Assembly: GCA_040954595.2 (NCBI GenBank)
Contig: CM082580.2
Coordinates: forward strand, 4,092,001-4,156,000
Direction: 5' to 3'
Origin: Balanoglossus misakiensis
Taxonomy: Eukaryota; Hemichordata
Length of the DNA: 64,000 nt
The stretch's first letter is position 1. Each line of letters starts with the position of its first letter. The translations under genes were made by a program, and so were the position numbers. The notes under the pieces were generated by a model. That model saw only the letters and a list, made by a program, of their open reading frames with translations, searched no databases and was not told the origin of the DNA. This document shows, piece after piece, positions 12,375-24,033 of the stretch.

Positions 12375-12615
12375 AGATGTTTGACTTCCATCCCACTTGT
12401 ATGATATGAGAGTAAAAACTCGCCCAAAATGAATAAAAGAACGATTATTCATTTTGGCGAGTTTTTTCACTCTCCTGTCTATAAGAGGGATGGAAGTTGT
12501 GTGTGGTTGAACGTTGATTCACTATATATCCACATGTAGAATAACAAACGGTGTCTTGTATCAAATATAATTAATGGAAAAAAGGGCAGCGAGAGAGAGA
12601 CTTTGTCCCTTTAAT
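12375..12615. mobile_element. TTAA-flanked MITE, left-truncated copy
   Basis: Matches the right two thirds of the 36322-36685 element. It has the central hairpin ACTCGCC.AAAATGAATA with its complement, then GTTGAACGTTGATTCACTATAT, and ends GAGAGAGAGACTTTGTCCCT followed by TTAA. The left terminal arm is missing. It lies 140 bp upstream of the expansin start codon. Confidence 0.8.
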
Positions 12616-12665
12616 ACCATTGTTTTTTTTCGGTTGGCGCATGCGTTCATTCTGCAGAGGGTCTG

Positions 12666-12673
12666 CATAAAAG
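12666..12673 (+). promoter_or_regulatory. TATA-like box of the expansin gene
   Basis: CATAAAAG lies 90 bp before the ATG at 12756, in a position that would start transcription near 12695-12700. This supports 12756 as a true first exon rather than an internal one. Confidence 0.45.
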
Positions 12674-12755
12674 TCCGGTGTCTAATACACTGGCTGGGTA
12701 TCTAGTCTCCTTGGTCCGCGTACATGTTCTGGTGAAAACTTCACGACGGCGAGTC

Positions 12756-15700
12756 ATGAAGTCACCCACTTTGTCCTTTTTGTTGTTTATGGTCGCTGTG
12801 AGCAAAGCGGCTGCTGTTTGCGAGTCACTCGGCGATATTGTCAGTAGTGAGGCCCGTCATTTCGATGCCAGAGACGCAGTCGCCGGCTCCGGGGCATGTA
12901 TGTTGACCTCAGATGATATGATGGTGGCTGGTATTGGAACAAGGAGTTTTCAAAGAGCAAAAGTAGGTCTCTTATGGTACTATATATATCGCTTAAGATT
13001 TATCACATTCCGTTTCTTTGAACTGAGCAATGGAAACAGGTCGTGGAACTGCACACCCAGACTCCTGGAAGTGCCAAACCTAAGCGACCTCAACCAGGAC
13101 AGGTCATGATTAGACACACCGTTTACCCTCCCCCCCCTCCTCTTCTTACCCGGGTTCTTCGATCCTTTCATCTCCAGTTTTCTTTCCGATTTCTATCAAT
13201 ATAACTTATAGCATTGAATCCCCGAAATGAAAAAAAAAATAGCCTGACGCCTTTGGCCCTGAAACGTTTATGTGACAAACAGTTTGCTCTGGCATTTTGT
13301 AACATCTAACACGGCAAGCCCAAGAGAATTCGCGGCAATTCACCATCTCAAGGTGCACAGCCTACGTCAATTCATTCGTGACTAATTCGAACCCCAAGGA
13401 CACTTTCTACCGTTAAGGAATTTCGACTTGTGTACATGAAGCAACTCTGTTCCTCGGGAAAGAATCGCTGAAGTTACGATCAGATCAAAGTGGTGTCGCT
13501 CGCGTTTGCTTCCTTGAGCAAAGGCAATGTAACCAAGTTTCTAAGGCTATTTGATGGAGCTACGACAGCTACTGGTACACCTTGTGTTTGAGTGTGATTC
13601 TCGAAGATAATTAACGAGCGCTATTGCATACGTCATACGTGTGTTGTGTCATGCAAACTATCTCTGCATCGAGACCATGCCTTTTATGTAAGCGCTGGAG
13701 TCTATTTCTATATTCGCTGAAGTATGTCGTGATGCCCTTTATTGGGCTTGCATATCTTGTCGGGGCACAGAAATCTCCCTGGTATATCCCTTTGACCAAC
13801 CCTTTATGTACAGAAAGTCGGAGAATGACTGGCTTGCGATTGTGGTGTGCTCAGAAACAGGACAAAAGAATTCCTTTGTGAATTACATCAACGTCTCGAT
13901 GACGTAAACACATGCACTGCTAACATATGCGTTACAAGCCTCACTAATGACAGACGGAACACAGAGTACATACGACTGACGTAGCCGTAACTTGTAAATT
14001 AAGACACGTAAAACCGATGTCAAAAATATGGTATTTCCTATTGGTACAGTATTGAGTAATTCTTCAGTAAAACTATATAACTGACGCAAATGTGTTTATA
14101 GACGTTGTTCAGATTTTGCCTCCTCATTGGTCACATCATTTTTTGTCTTATATAGGCTTGTGGTGAGTGCTTAGAGGTATCGGGGCCAAATGGACGCTCC
14201 ATTACCGTGAAGATCATCGACAAGTGTAATGGATGTGACAGAAATGGTCTTAATCTTAGTGAGGAAGCATTTGAACTTCTTGAAAGCAACTTTGCTGTCG
14301 GTATTATTGATGTCACGTGGAAAGTCGTTCCATGTGCTGTTTCCGGCAATATCAACTACAGGGTATTTATTAATTTATTAATTTTATAGAAATTACAGAC
14401 GGCAAAGTAAATTATAAAAAAAATCTATAAACATAAAAGCTATATATACGAAATATATGTCATGTTCCTTTGTCGGTATTGTTGATGTCACTGGCTCTTC
14501 ATACTGTAAACACAGCGTCAACGGCGACTTTGTTCCCTCGCATGAGTTCCGACACACTGGCCAGTTGACCGCAAGTGTCGCTTTGAGAGTTTTTTTTATT
14601 TAAAGTAAAAGTATAACTGTAAATGTTGTTATTCCTGTATTAACAATTTAGTTCAAGGAGGGGAGCTCCAAGTGGTGGTTTGGTATCCAAGCATGGAATT
14701 ACCGCTACCCAATCAGGCGAATGCAACTCCAAAGACCAGGGCGTAGTGCATGGATCAACCTGAGGCGGACCAACTACAATTACTTCCTGAAACCAGAAAA
14801 TGTAAGCCGTCTGGACGCGCCGTTTAAGCTGAGATTGACCTCGACCAACGGCCGGGTGGCGGAACAAACGGTTGAGGTCATTTATGCCAGTCACCTGCAG
14901 ACGTTGGAAGGAACATCGCAGTTTGCATTGTGCGGGGATGAAGTGGGACCTCCTGAAGGCGATGGCGGTGGTGAAGATAGCGAGGAGCCTGCAGGCGATG
15001 ATGGAGATAATGAAGGGAATGAAGATGGGCAAGACGAATCAGAAAATGCTTGCATTGTTGATGAACACATGCAAGCTGGTGAAGGCACTTACTACACTGG
15101 AGCGCCACAGGCGGCCGCCGGAAGTGGCAAGTGCAATTTAAACACTGGAGGAGATCTTATGGTGGGAGCCATGGCAGCAGGATTGTGGGAAAAGTCGCAG
15201 GTACCATCTAGTTGTATTCATTTCCTTTTCATGATGTTCAACTCAGTCATCGCAGAGACAGGTGAAATAACGAGAGGCGAGGACAGCTGAGACGTGACCC
15301 TCTACTTTTTCTTTATTTCCAGGTATGTGGCGAGTGTGTTGAAGTGACTGGTCCATATGGAGATAGAATCCATATCAAGATCATAGACAAGTGTCCGTCT
15401 TGCGCTGCCGGCGATATTGATCTGAGCCCAGATGCATTCCAACAGCTAGCCCTTCTTGCAGAGGGAAGGATAGATATCAGCTGGCGAGTGGTAGAATGTC
15501 CGGTCAGAGGCAACTTCAGGTACAAGTTCAAGGACGGCAGTAGTCAGTGGTGGTTTGGAATTCAGGTGAATAATCATCGCTACCCAGTCAGCCGAGTGCA
15601 AATGAAGAAATCGGGAGAAGACAGATGGATTGAGATGGAACGGACTAATTACAATTTCTTCCTGAAGCCTAACTCGGCGGGTGTCGTCGATGCTCCTTTT

Positions 15701-17318
15701 GAGATCAAAGTCACGTCAACCAATGGGATGGAAGTGCTGGATAGGATCAGTGCAATTCTTGGCAGTGAGTCACAGTTGCAAGAAGGGGCGGTTCAATTTC
15801 CGCACTGCGACGCCATTGATGACGAGGAGGAGGAGGATGAAGGTAAGGCATCTTTAGAAATATAAACAAAGATGGAAATAGCGGTGTTGCCAGAGTGGTA
15901 GTGACGATGAAACAGGAATCTTGGGAAATAGAAATAGCTTTACCGTTTAAAACTTGTCTACACATCTTTCTAGACTCCTCTGAAACCGACGGAGAGGACG
16001 GTGGCGATTCCGACGTTGGTGGCGTGTGCCTTGTTGAACAACGCGTGCACCATGGAGAAGGAACCTTCTACGGCGCCTCTGGTGCTGCCGCTGGGGGCGG
16101 CATGTGTATGATTAACACTGGCGGCGATCTCATGGTTGGAGCAATGGCCAAACCATATTACAACGATGCTCGAGTAAGAACATTTGCTTTATGTTCAGCG
16201 TCTTGCTTATAGGCCACATTCATAAAAAGGGGGGTTGGAGGAATCGAGAGTTAGCTAAGGGGGCTTGAAATTTTTGTGGTGGTAGCTGGAGGTAGGGAAT
16301 TTCGAAAATTGGTAACTACTGCAAGATAGCATTCCATGGCGTTTCCGTAAGAACCACCAGTACGTAAGTGGTGGTTGTCACAAAACCACTAATCACGAGC
16401 TTACTGTGTGGCTGTATGCTAGATATATAACTCTTACAACACCACGTGACCTATATCCTTGCTACAACAATATTTAAGCAATTTTATCCTGGAAAGGAAA
16501 ACATACCACTGAATTTATGATAATACAACAGGCAGCGTACGTACATAAATTGTCCGAGACCATAATGGAGTGATTAAATGGATTTTTGACACATTCTCTT
16601 TCAAACGAATATTAATCATGCCCTAATAGGTGCACTGCCCTCCAGTACCTAAAACCAGATTATCAACACATTCTTCGTATGCTTAGGCAGTATTTACAAA
16701 TGTACATCCTCTTCTCAACAAAAGCAAATGATTCATACAACGCAGGCTATATTGAAATGACACTGGGGTAGTAATACTTAGCAGATAAAAAATACTGAAA
16801 ACTTTAGAAGAGTTATTTGATTTCCCCCCTAGGTATGTGGTGAATGTATTGAAGTAACTGGGCCTTATGGTGATGTGATACACATTCAGATTGTAGACCA
16901 GTGCCCGGAGTGTGCAGCCGGAGATATCGATCTGAGCGAAGAAGCGTTTATAAACCTCGCTGAGCGTCAAGAAGGGAGGATCGAAATAAGCTGGCGATTG
17001 ATCGAATGCCCAGTCTCCGGCGCCTTCAAGTACACATTTAAAAGTGGCAGCACAAAATGGTGGTTTGGTATCCAGGTCGTCAACCACCGAGTTCCTGTCG
17101 CGTCCCTTGCCGTCAAACCTGACAACCACAACTGGTGGATCGCTCTCCCGAGGAAACCGTACAATTTCTTCGTCAACGAACAGGGGGTGGTCGACGTGCC
17201 CTTTTCAGTACGAATTACCTCAACCACGGGAGAGGTGCTTGAAGACAGAATCACGTATTTTCCAGAAAGCCCTTCCGATTTGCACGATGGTAACGTGCAG
17301 TTTTCCTCTGACTGTTAA
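12756..17318 (+). CDS. Secreted triple-expansin protein (three DPBB + CBM63 modules)
   Basis: Exons 12756-12962, 14156-14362, 14652-15200, 15323-15842, 15974-16173, 16833-17318; phases agree; 722 residues. A signal peptide (SFLLFMVAVSKAAA) is followed by three expansin modules separated by Asp/Glu/Gly-rich linkers. Each module has an N-half (GTYY or GTFY, then NTGGDLMVGA), an intron, the CGEC.EV(T/S)GP half-barrel, and a CBM63 with the cellulose-binding aromatics SxWWFGIQ and YNFF or YNYF. The layout is close to bacterial EXLX1. The acidic residue of DxDLS is kept in modules 2 and 3 (GDIDLS), but module 1 reads GLNLS, with Asn instead. Expansins loosen cellulose networks without hydrolysis, so a role in handling algal or plant cell walls is inferred. 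Introns with proper splice sites exclude bacterial contamination. Confidence 0.88.
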
Positions 17319-17739
17319 AGTAGCGACATAAAGTTGACAAAAGTGGTACTACAAATGATACTAAAATTCGGGTTATTCTATTATTTTGTCATTTTAGTTA
17401 GTTTTATTCACTTTTTAACCAGCTGATAAAATGAAATATTACATCTGATTCGTGTGTTGGAAAACCCACATCATTGTGTCATGCAAGTCGACACCAAGAT
17501 CAAGTCCCCATCCTTCCCCACGGGGAAGTGCTGTCATTCCACCTGTCTTGGCCCTAACACCGTGTCGTATAAAGTGACGCCCATGAATATATCGAAATTA
17601 AGACTGGTAAATTGTGGCAACACTCCTCTACTATCAGTAATTAAATATTCTAAAATGTTGCCATGATATATTGCACATTATTCCAAAGGTGCATTTGTAA
17701 TCATGCACATTTTTGATAAATGAAACTACATGGAGTCCT
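17319..17739. other. Expansin 3' flank
   Basis: AT-rich sequence after the stop; I see no gene. No clear AATAAA follows closely. Confidence 0.4.
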
Positions 17740-17897
17740 TCACATCGCGATGTCGATTCCTGCAATCCGCCCGTACCCATTCCTCCTGTAGTAACCATGG
17801 CGACCCTTCTGAACCAGAAGTAGATGTCCAATCAGAAATACGGCAGTGCCAACTATTGACATGATAACTATTGATGCGATTTGACCACTTCCTAAAC
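17740..17897 (-). CDS. Orphan terminal exon: transmembrane helix plus short basic tail
   Basis: On the reverse strand, after a polypyrimidine-AG acceptor (TTTACAG), the exon begins in phase 1. It encodes GLGSGQIAS, a 20-residue hydrophobic helix (IVIMSIVGTAVFLIGHLLLV), a basic/Tyr-rich tail (RHGYYRRNGYGR) and a stop. This looks like the last exon of a type I membrane protein. No upstream exon joins it in frame: a candidate donor after 18173 (GACAAG/GTGAGA) is preceded by a stop in the needed phase. It may be a relic, or its partners may lie elsewhere or be too short to see. I do not recognise it. Confidence 0.4.
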
Positions 17898-19062
17898 CTG
17901 TAAACATTGAAAGGTAACTAATTGTATATCTTAAGAACAAATGTATTGATCGCTAATGGCGCTAATATCGACATTAAACTTGGATTAGTGAGTTGTTGAA
18001 GGCTATTAATGTACTGGCATGACGTGGAACTTCAATCTTCAGGTTCTATATCTACAGAGTAAACAAGGTTGATAACCCAAAAGAAGTTCCAATATAATGT
18101 ATAACCAGAATAAAGGTTGAATATCAGCGTGGTGACTTTGAATGTGATGGTCTTGAAACTGTGGGGATCTCACCTTGTCCAATGGCCCGGATGTTGAGTG
18201 AAGAATGCGGATCATTACATCATATTGATTTATGTCATGCGCACCCTTGTTACCTTGCCAATGCTTATACATGTACGCAGATCGTAAGTTTTCAAAAACA
18301 TAAGGAACCTATATATCGAATACATTGATCTTCATTTGGTCTCCTCCATTACATACATGTATATACAGTTGACCATTCGTCAATATTATTTCTACGTTTC
18401 CATCGATCTTTTTAGTTCGGAAGTGAAGCATTGCAATGGTAATGAATTATCTGTTGCTATTTTTGAGTCACAAACAAAAAGTCAAATCGACGATTCTTTC
18501 ATCTTTGTAAGCAGAAATTAAGTAATTGCGTTTCTATCAATACCACCGATGAGATTAATGTTTGCAACATGTTTCTGTTTGCTTTAAATCACGTGATGGT
18601 TTGGTTTGCAGTATAGAAAACATCATTCATTTTAATCAGTTATGTACATTTTCTATATATATCGCCATGATTATGCAAATGTATGTCTCTTATCGGTGAT
18701 ACCTTAGGACATCTACTCTTCCGATAAGCTTCTTCTAAGTGTTGTCGCATGCAATCCGAGTAATTTGTCATATTGACTCACTTCCCCGCCGGCACGACCT
18801 CAACTCTACCTAAGTGAGCAGAGGGTGAAGCAATAACACAAACAGCTTCACTGTTTTGGAGAACTGTCTACTCCATACTTGTGGGTAGCGCTCTTTTTTG
18901 CTTGCGTGTGACCGCGAAGAGGAATATTACGCTCTGTGGCGGGGACCGAGGTGTCCGACCGGAGAATCTGCTCCCGGAAGTGAACAGCAACGATTGAAGA
19001 TGACGTCTGCCGCAAACAAGGTTTGATGACAAATTCTAACGGATACGTGTCTTGCCGGCGAC
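17898..19062. other. Intergenic; probable GPCR promoter and 5' UTR
   Basis: No supported coding exon on the forward strand. Sequence from about 18780 onward is GC-richer and probably holds the 5' untranslated region of the GPCR. Confidence 0.35.
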
Positions 19063-21783
19063 ATGGAGTCTCATAACTTCAGCTTGAATTGTTCGGAATG
19101 GCAGAAAGCGGTGAACGGTTGCGAAGACTCTGGTCATCATCATGATGATGATCGCGATGGTCATGATCACAGCATCATTCGTGAGTTTAGCAATTGGCTA
19201 ACGGTGTCATGCATGATTGTTTTATTGGCCGTTTTCTCAGTTGGCATTATTGTCAATGTTTTGGTAATAACGTCAGTTAAATACCAACGCAAACAACAGA
19301 CTGGGTTATATCTAACAGCTATTCTCTCGTTCGCCTACCTTGTAACCTGTACAACGTGTGTACCCATGGCCGTTGCTGGCATATTAAATCCAGACATCGT
19401 GGTCTTCGAATTCTGCCTGGTCCATGAAGCATTGTCATTTTCGACTCTACTATTGACAATATTCGTTACAACTATCATTAGCGTTGATAGACATGATCTC
19501 ATCAAGAGGTACCCCAAAAGACTGCTGAATACGGAAAGGATCTTTGGGATCACATCAATGTTTGGCGTTGTGTCTGTTGCTCTGAGCGTAGGGCCAACCC
19601 TGGGACACCTGGTGCGCCAAGGAAAGAATAACCATGGGTGTCATCTGTGGACTAGTCGCGTTGATGACTTTGTTTGGTATTTGGCATATTGTGTTGGGGT
19701 TGTCACTCTGATCTCGCTTATTACCATGTGCATCTGCTATTACGACATCGTTCAAAGAACCATCAAGCACGTGGAACAAACCCGCTTGACCCTGGGCAGA
19801 GAAATCCCGGGGAAAGTGGGAAAACTGAAGGCGAAACACAACAAGGTAGTGCCCTCAGCAGATCTCAATCTGCCTTCATCTTCTAGTGAAGCACACAATA
19901 CACCAAGTGCGAATATCAAAGATATGTGTGGGGAGTTCACTCAAGGCAACATATCGACCATAGTTACCGACCCGAGGCCAAGCCTGGCTGTTCAAGGGAG
20001 TGGACACTGCGGCGGAAGAGTGGCGGGGAGCACATCAAAAACACAGGACGTTCATCAACCAGAGGGAAAGCAAACAGGAATTCGTGCGCGCAACCCTGGC
20101 AGGTCACTTGCTGCAAAAACGCATCGTGATCGATTGCACAGAAAGGTTATGAAGACATCTTTCATCATTATATGTACCACGTTTGCTTTTCTTCTGCAGT
20201 GGCTGGTTGTCAACGTCCTGGTTGCTCTGGATCTACCCCCAGGTGAGGAATAATAAATAGTTAATCAGACTGAAATGATTATTAATGCATCAGTGTCCGA
20301 GCACTCTGCTAATTTATTTTCATCATCCACGGTGATATATTTGAAAGAAACGCACCAAACTAAAAAAAAACTATCAATCGCTGTAAAAATCGTTATCTCA
20401 AGGCCATCAATTTTTCACATAATGAATCAAACTGAAAATAATATCCCAAATGCCGATTTTTGATGGTTTTACGCGCCTACGTAAAATTTACAAACTTTCA
20501 TTTGTGATTGTGATATTTAATTCTCAACGGATTTGCCATACACTGTCACCGACGTCATAATCATTCCCAGTAGAATAGGCCTAAGAAGGGATGACAGCAT
20601 ATGTCGCTGATCTGACAGAGCATCATTCTTCAGTTGGCGTAATTATTTCGTCTGCATTGCAAAGACTGCAAATACACATTAATTACGGCTATTAGCACAA
20701 TGTATTTAGATATCATATTACTGATGAAATCTATACACAGCTGGAAACAACGCCTCGAAGGACAGCGTACCTGCAGAACAATAATTACATTAGCGTTTAA
20801 TTACTGTGATGGCTCGTTTTATAAGCTATTAAAAGTTTCCGCTATACAGATTTGTTAAAAAGCTATGTGTAACGATTCAGTTGACACTTATAATTATGTA
20901 ATCAATGTAGTGATGCATTAACGATTGATTAATTCAAGTCGCTTAAAACATGCCAATTAACTAAAGCTCATTTAAAATGTCTTAGCCATTAAACTGCAGT
21001 CGAGCTATTAAAGGCACGCGTAAGCTGTAACTTTTGGGATAATTTTCATAATTTTTGTTTCACACTGCACTACCATTAGTCCATGCAGATGAAGGCAGTG
21101 AACTATACACAAGCATTATAAACCCTAAATATGAGTGCATATGCAAGTTTTAACCAGATAAATAATAAAGCTTTGCCGCAAGCGATTATGGCCGCCACCG
21201 TGGGAAAATGAAAGAAACAATGAAAATGTCGCATTTCCGGTTGTGAAACTTCATAAACAAAACATGATCTCATCCACTTGAGCTCATGGAAGTAAATGTA
21301 CACCACTGAGACATCAGATTTTCATTTTTCATTGCAATATTGCACTTTTTTAAAAATGTCAGGAATTTTCGTTTTTCTTTAATTTTTGGCCATTTTGTCA
21401 TCAATAAGTGTTGAGCTTGATATATTATCATGAAATAGCATTTAATAGATATAATTAAAAGCATATATGAGATTATTTAAAACATTGATTTTTTATCCAG
21501 TTGCAGCTTACGTGCCTTTAACGACCCGTGCGACGACGACGATGACGATGATGGGTATTATTATTACCATTATTATTGTTATTTTTTTCTTTCAGGAATA
21601 CCGCCTGAACTGCGAGTTTTTGCCATGGTACTCTCATACATACCTGCAGCGCTTGATCCAATTATATGCATATCTGCAGTTCCAGCCATCCAACGGCACA
21701 CGAAGGATACCCTTTCGAGAGTCTTCGGAGGGAAACTTTGTAAGTGCGTCAGTAAAGTCGACAAGCCTGATGAAGTTACTTGA
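19063..21783 (+). CDS. Orphan rhodopsin-like (class A) GPCR
   Basis: Two exons: 19063-20242 and 21596-21783; about 455 residues. The N-terminus has N-glycosylation sites (NFS, NCS) and a His/Asp cluster (GHHHDDDRDGHDH). Seven hydrophobic helices follow. The first five and a long third intracellular loop (about 120 residues, Ser/Gly/Lys-rich) are in exon 1, TM6 spans LHRKVMKTSFIIICTTFAFL, and TM7 is in exon 2. The DRY motif reads DRH (SVDRHDLIKRYP) and the NPxxY motif reads LDPIICIS. The tail KLCKCVSKVDKPDEVT has cysteines suited to palmitoylation. A GTAAGT at 21740 could be an alternative donor near the end. The ligand cannot be deduced; I do not assign an orthologue. Confidence 0.8.
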
Positions 21784-22325
21784 AAATCAAATCGACACTT
21801 TATTATTGCACTTGCTAGGTGTTTTAACTGTGTGTTTCAATATTTATATCCGATTAAAATATGTGCAGGTAGGAATTACATCTTCAGGCCCTTGTGTGGG
21901 TTATTGCTATCATATTATATCAGCAATTGTTTTTGTGGCATATCAGTGTCATTTTCTTACCGAAACGGCGTCAGAAAGAGAAATTACGATCGTGAACCAA
22001 CATGGCGACGATGAATGTAAACACGAGCAGCCGGGATCCAGCCTGTAAGGTACCTTGGTACTAGTGGTAGAGTCGTGTGCGCGTGTGTGAAATGACCGTG
22101 CATATACACATTAATTGATTCTTGGGTTTTCATCATTTAAAAAACCTTCCCTTCACATGCTGACGTCATGCCATGAAACACTGATTTTAATATCAATAGC
22201 ACCCATTAACACCTGTGGATTCATTGCCTCCTCGGTCAATACGTTGCTGCAACGTTTTTTCATGCCACCGTTGTTAAAGTGAGTATGCTCGCACTCTATA
22301 AGGCCAGGGAAGACTGTCTTCGGGT
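21784..22325. other. Intergenic; would contain the U1 promoter
   Basis: No gene. If the downstream U1 sequence was a true gene, its proximal sequence element should lie near 22265-22285. A CTCTATAAGGCC stretch at about 22294 is TATA-like, but I cannot define the element with confidence. Confidence 0.35.
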
Positions 22326-22354
22326 ATACTTACCTGGCACAGGGGTTAACCGTG
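22326..22354 (+). ncRNA. U1 snRNA gene, 5' fragment (interrupted)
   Basis: ATACTTACCTGGC is the invariant U1 5' end that pairs with 5' splice sites. It is followed by ACAGGGGTTAACCGTG, as in invertebrate U1 stem-loop I. The match stops at nucleotide 29, where the retrotransposon begins. The rest of U1 resumes at 28118. Confidence 0.9.
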
Positions 22355-22569
22355 TGCTGAGGTGTTCTCATACTCGCTACCTGTGAAGCGACATCGACAT
22401 TTAAAGAAGAAAAGTTGGAAGACGTCCGTAGTGCTTTTGTATCTTGGATTGTTCCATTTATAGATCCTTGATTGGGACTTTCCCACTTGGAACAGGCCGC
22501 AGGGCCTGGTGAAGGTAAATCCTTCGTTAGTTTCTTTTTTTCGTTTATTTTTCAGTGGTGGAAGGTGCC

Positions 22570-24030
22570 ATGACCACCCCCCGACCTTCCCCACGTAAAG
22601 TTCGCACGCTTTTACTTTCTTTTGATACCGTTGTTGAGACTAGAGAGGTTTTTAAGGTTCTTCAGGATGCCGGCATTACAGTCGACAGTCACTTAGAAGC
22701 TGTGCAGCGTTTGATAGGAAATAAGTTTGATGTTACCTTTAGACAAGTGGCACAGAAACGCATTTATGAACAGAAATTGCGAGAAGTTGAGAAATTGTCA
22801 GTTCATTCATATGATGACACGGTCATTGTTACGGCGGTCTATGTCGATAATGAATTGGACGACAATTATGTCCAGTACATTTTGAAACAGTATGGGGAGG
22901 TCTTAGCCTCGCGAAAATGTGTCTACCAGGAGCACCCCAGCGTGTATAACGGAATTAGGCAGTACCGTATGAAAATAAAAAGCAACATCCCCTCTGTTCT
23001 ACGAATAGCAAATAGAAATGTTAGTATTTATTACTCAGGGCAAACAAGAACTTGCTTCAAATGTGGTAAAAACGGCCACATAAGTAAAGAATGTAAAGAT
23101 CTCAGATGCTACAAATGTTTGGAAAACGGGCACACAGCGGACGTGTGTGAAAGTCCAGTTAAGTGCACTATCTGTGGAGAGCAGGGGCACGTTTTCCGTG
23201 CATGTTCACTTTCTTTTGCGAAAAAAGTTTCGCTCACGCATACGTGGCAAGCGGCATCACCTGCTGAGACAGAAATAGACAAGGCCAGTAGTGAGGTCAC
23301 CCCGTCTGCCGAGCAACATCATAGCGAACCAATCACCGACACTCTGTCTGACATGGAGATCACACCAGCTCAACGCGAACGTGAACACTCGGTTGATAGC
23401 GACACGTCACCATCTGAAGCGGCAGTGGGCAATGATGACGTGGCACATAAAAAGAAACGCTCCGCGCCATCTTCTATCGATTCGGAGTTAGATAATAAAG
23501 TTTTTAAAGCGCAGGAATCGACGCACAGCGACATGGCTAGTGATAGACTAGTTATTGACGAGGGGGAGGGGACCCTTTCCCCTGCGTCTGCAAATTCAGA
23601 TAGGTCAGAGTCCGCTCATGAGTCTAGTTCCCCTGTGGAGGATCCCGTTCCTGATGCTGCGTCTCCGCCAGTATCCACCACTAAAGAACCTACTACCACC
23701 CCTGCATCTAGCGGCAAATCTGACCAGTCAAAGGTTCGCCGCGCTCAGAATTTGATGCGTAATTGTTCACTGCACAATTTACAGTCAGTCAACATTCCAT
23801 GCAGCTCAATGTCCAATCTAAATTGCGATACGCAGCGCGTGGGTTGGCAATCCCTTACAAGTCACTGTAGGGATAAACATAAGATCAAGGCCATCAAAAT
23901 CCCTTGCATTGTCAGCCACAAGTGTGGAACTTTGAACAATCCCTCTGTTTGGGTGGACCATCTCTGCAAGATGCATCCCACGTTTGTTTTGAAGAAGGGG
24001 CTTAATTTCTTTGATAGTTATTTCTTGTAA
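22570..24030 (+). CDS. L1 ORF1: nucleic-acid-binding protein with three CCHC knuckles
   Basis: 486 residues from the first ATG in frame (GCCATGACC); an upstream GTG at 22555 is not needed. An N-terminal RRM-like region (about 10-155) precedes three tandem zinc knuckles: CFKCGKNGHISKEC (about 162), CYKCLENGHTADVC (about 180) and CTICGEQGHVFRAC (about 199). A Ser/Thr/acidic low-complexity stretch spans about 215-400, followed by a C-terminal Cys/His-containing segment (HKCGTLNNPSVWVDHLCKMH). It would coat the element's RNA. The stop TAA is followed by one TTT codon and then the ORF2 ATG in the same frame, so ORF2 may be made by reinitiation or readthrough. Confidence 0.92.
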   Translation: MTTPRPSPRKVRTLLLSFDTVVETREVFKVLQDAGITVDSHLEAVQRLIGNKFDVTFRQVAQKRIYEQKLREVEKLSVHSYDDTVIVTAVYVDNELDDNYVQYILKQYGEVLASRKCVYQEHPSVYNGIRQYRMKIKSNIPSVLRIANRNVSIYYSGQTRTCFKCGKNGHISKECKDLRCYKCLENGHTADVCESPVKCTICGEQGHVFRACSLSFAKKVSLTHTWQAASPAETEIDKASSEVTPSAEQHHSEPITDTLSDMEITPAQREREHSVDSDTSPSEAAVGNDDVAHKKKRSAPSSIDSELDNKVFKAQESTHSDMASDRLVIDEGEGTLSPASANSDRSESAHESSSPVEDPVPDAASPPVSTTKEPTTTPASSGKSDQSKVRRAQNLMRNCSLHNLQSVNIPCSSMSNLNCDTQRVGWQSLTSHCRDKHKIKAIKIPCIVSHKCGTLNNPSVWVDHLCKMHPTFVLKKGLNFFDSYFL

Positions 24031-24033
24031 TTT

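Noticed and set aside
12756-17318. Bacterial contamination as an explanation for the expansin
   Set aside because: The coding sequence is split by five GT-AG introns with consistent phase and lies between animal genes.
18039-18272. Reverse frame MYKHWQGNKG as an upstream exon for the 17740-17897 exon
   Set aside because: The donor phase does not match, and the needed frame is closed by a stop without an acceptor.
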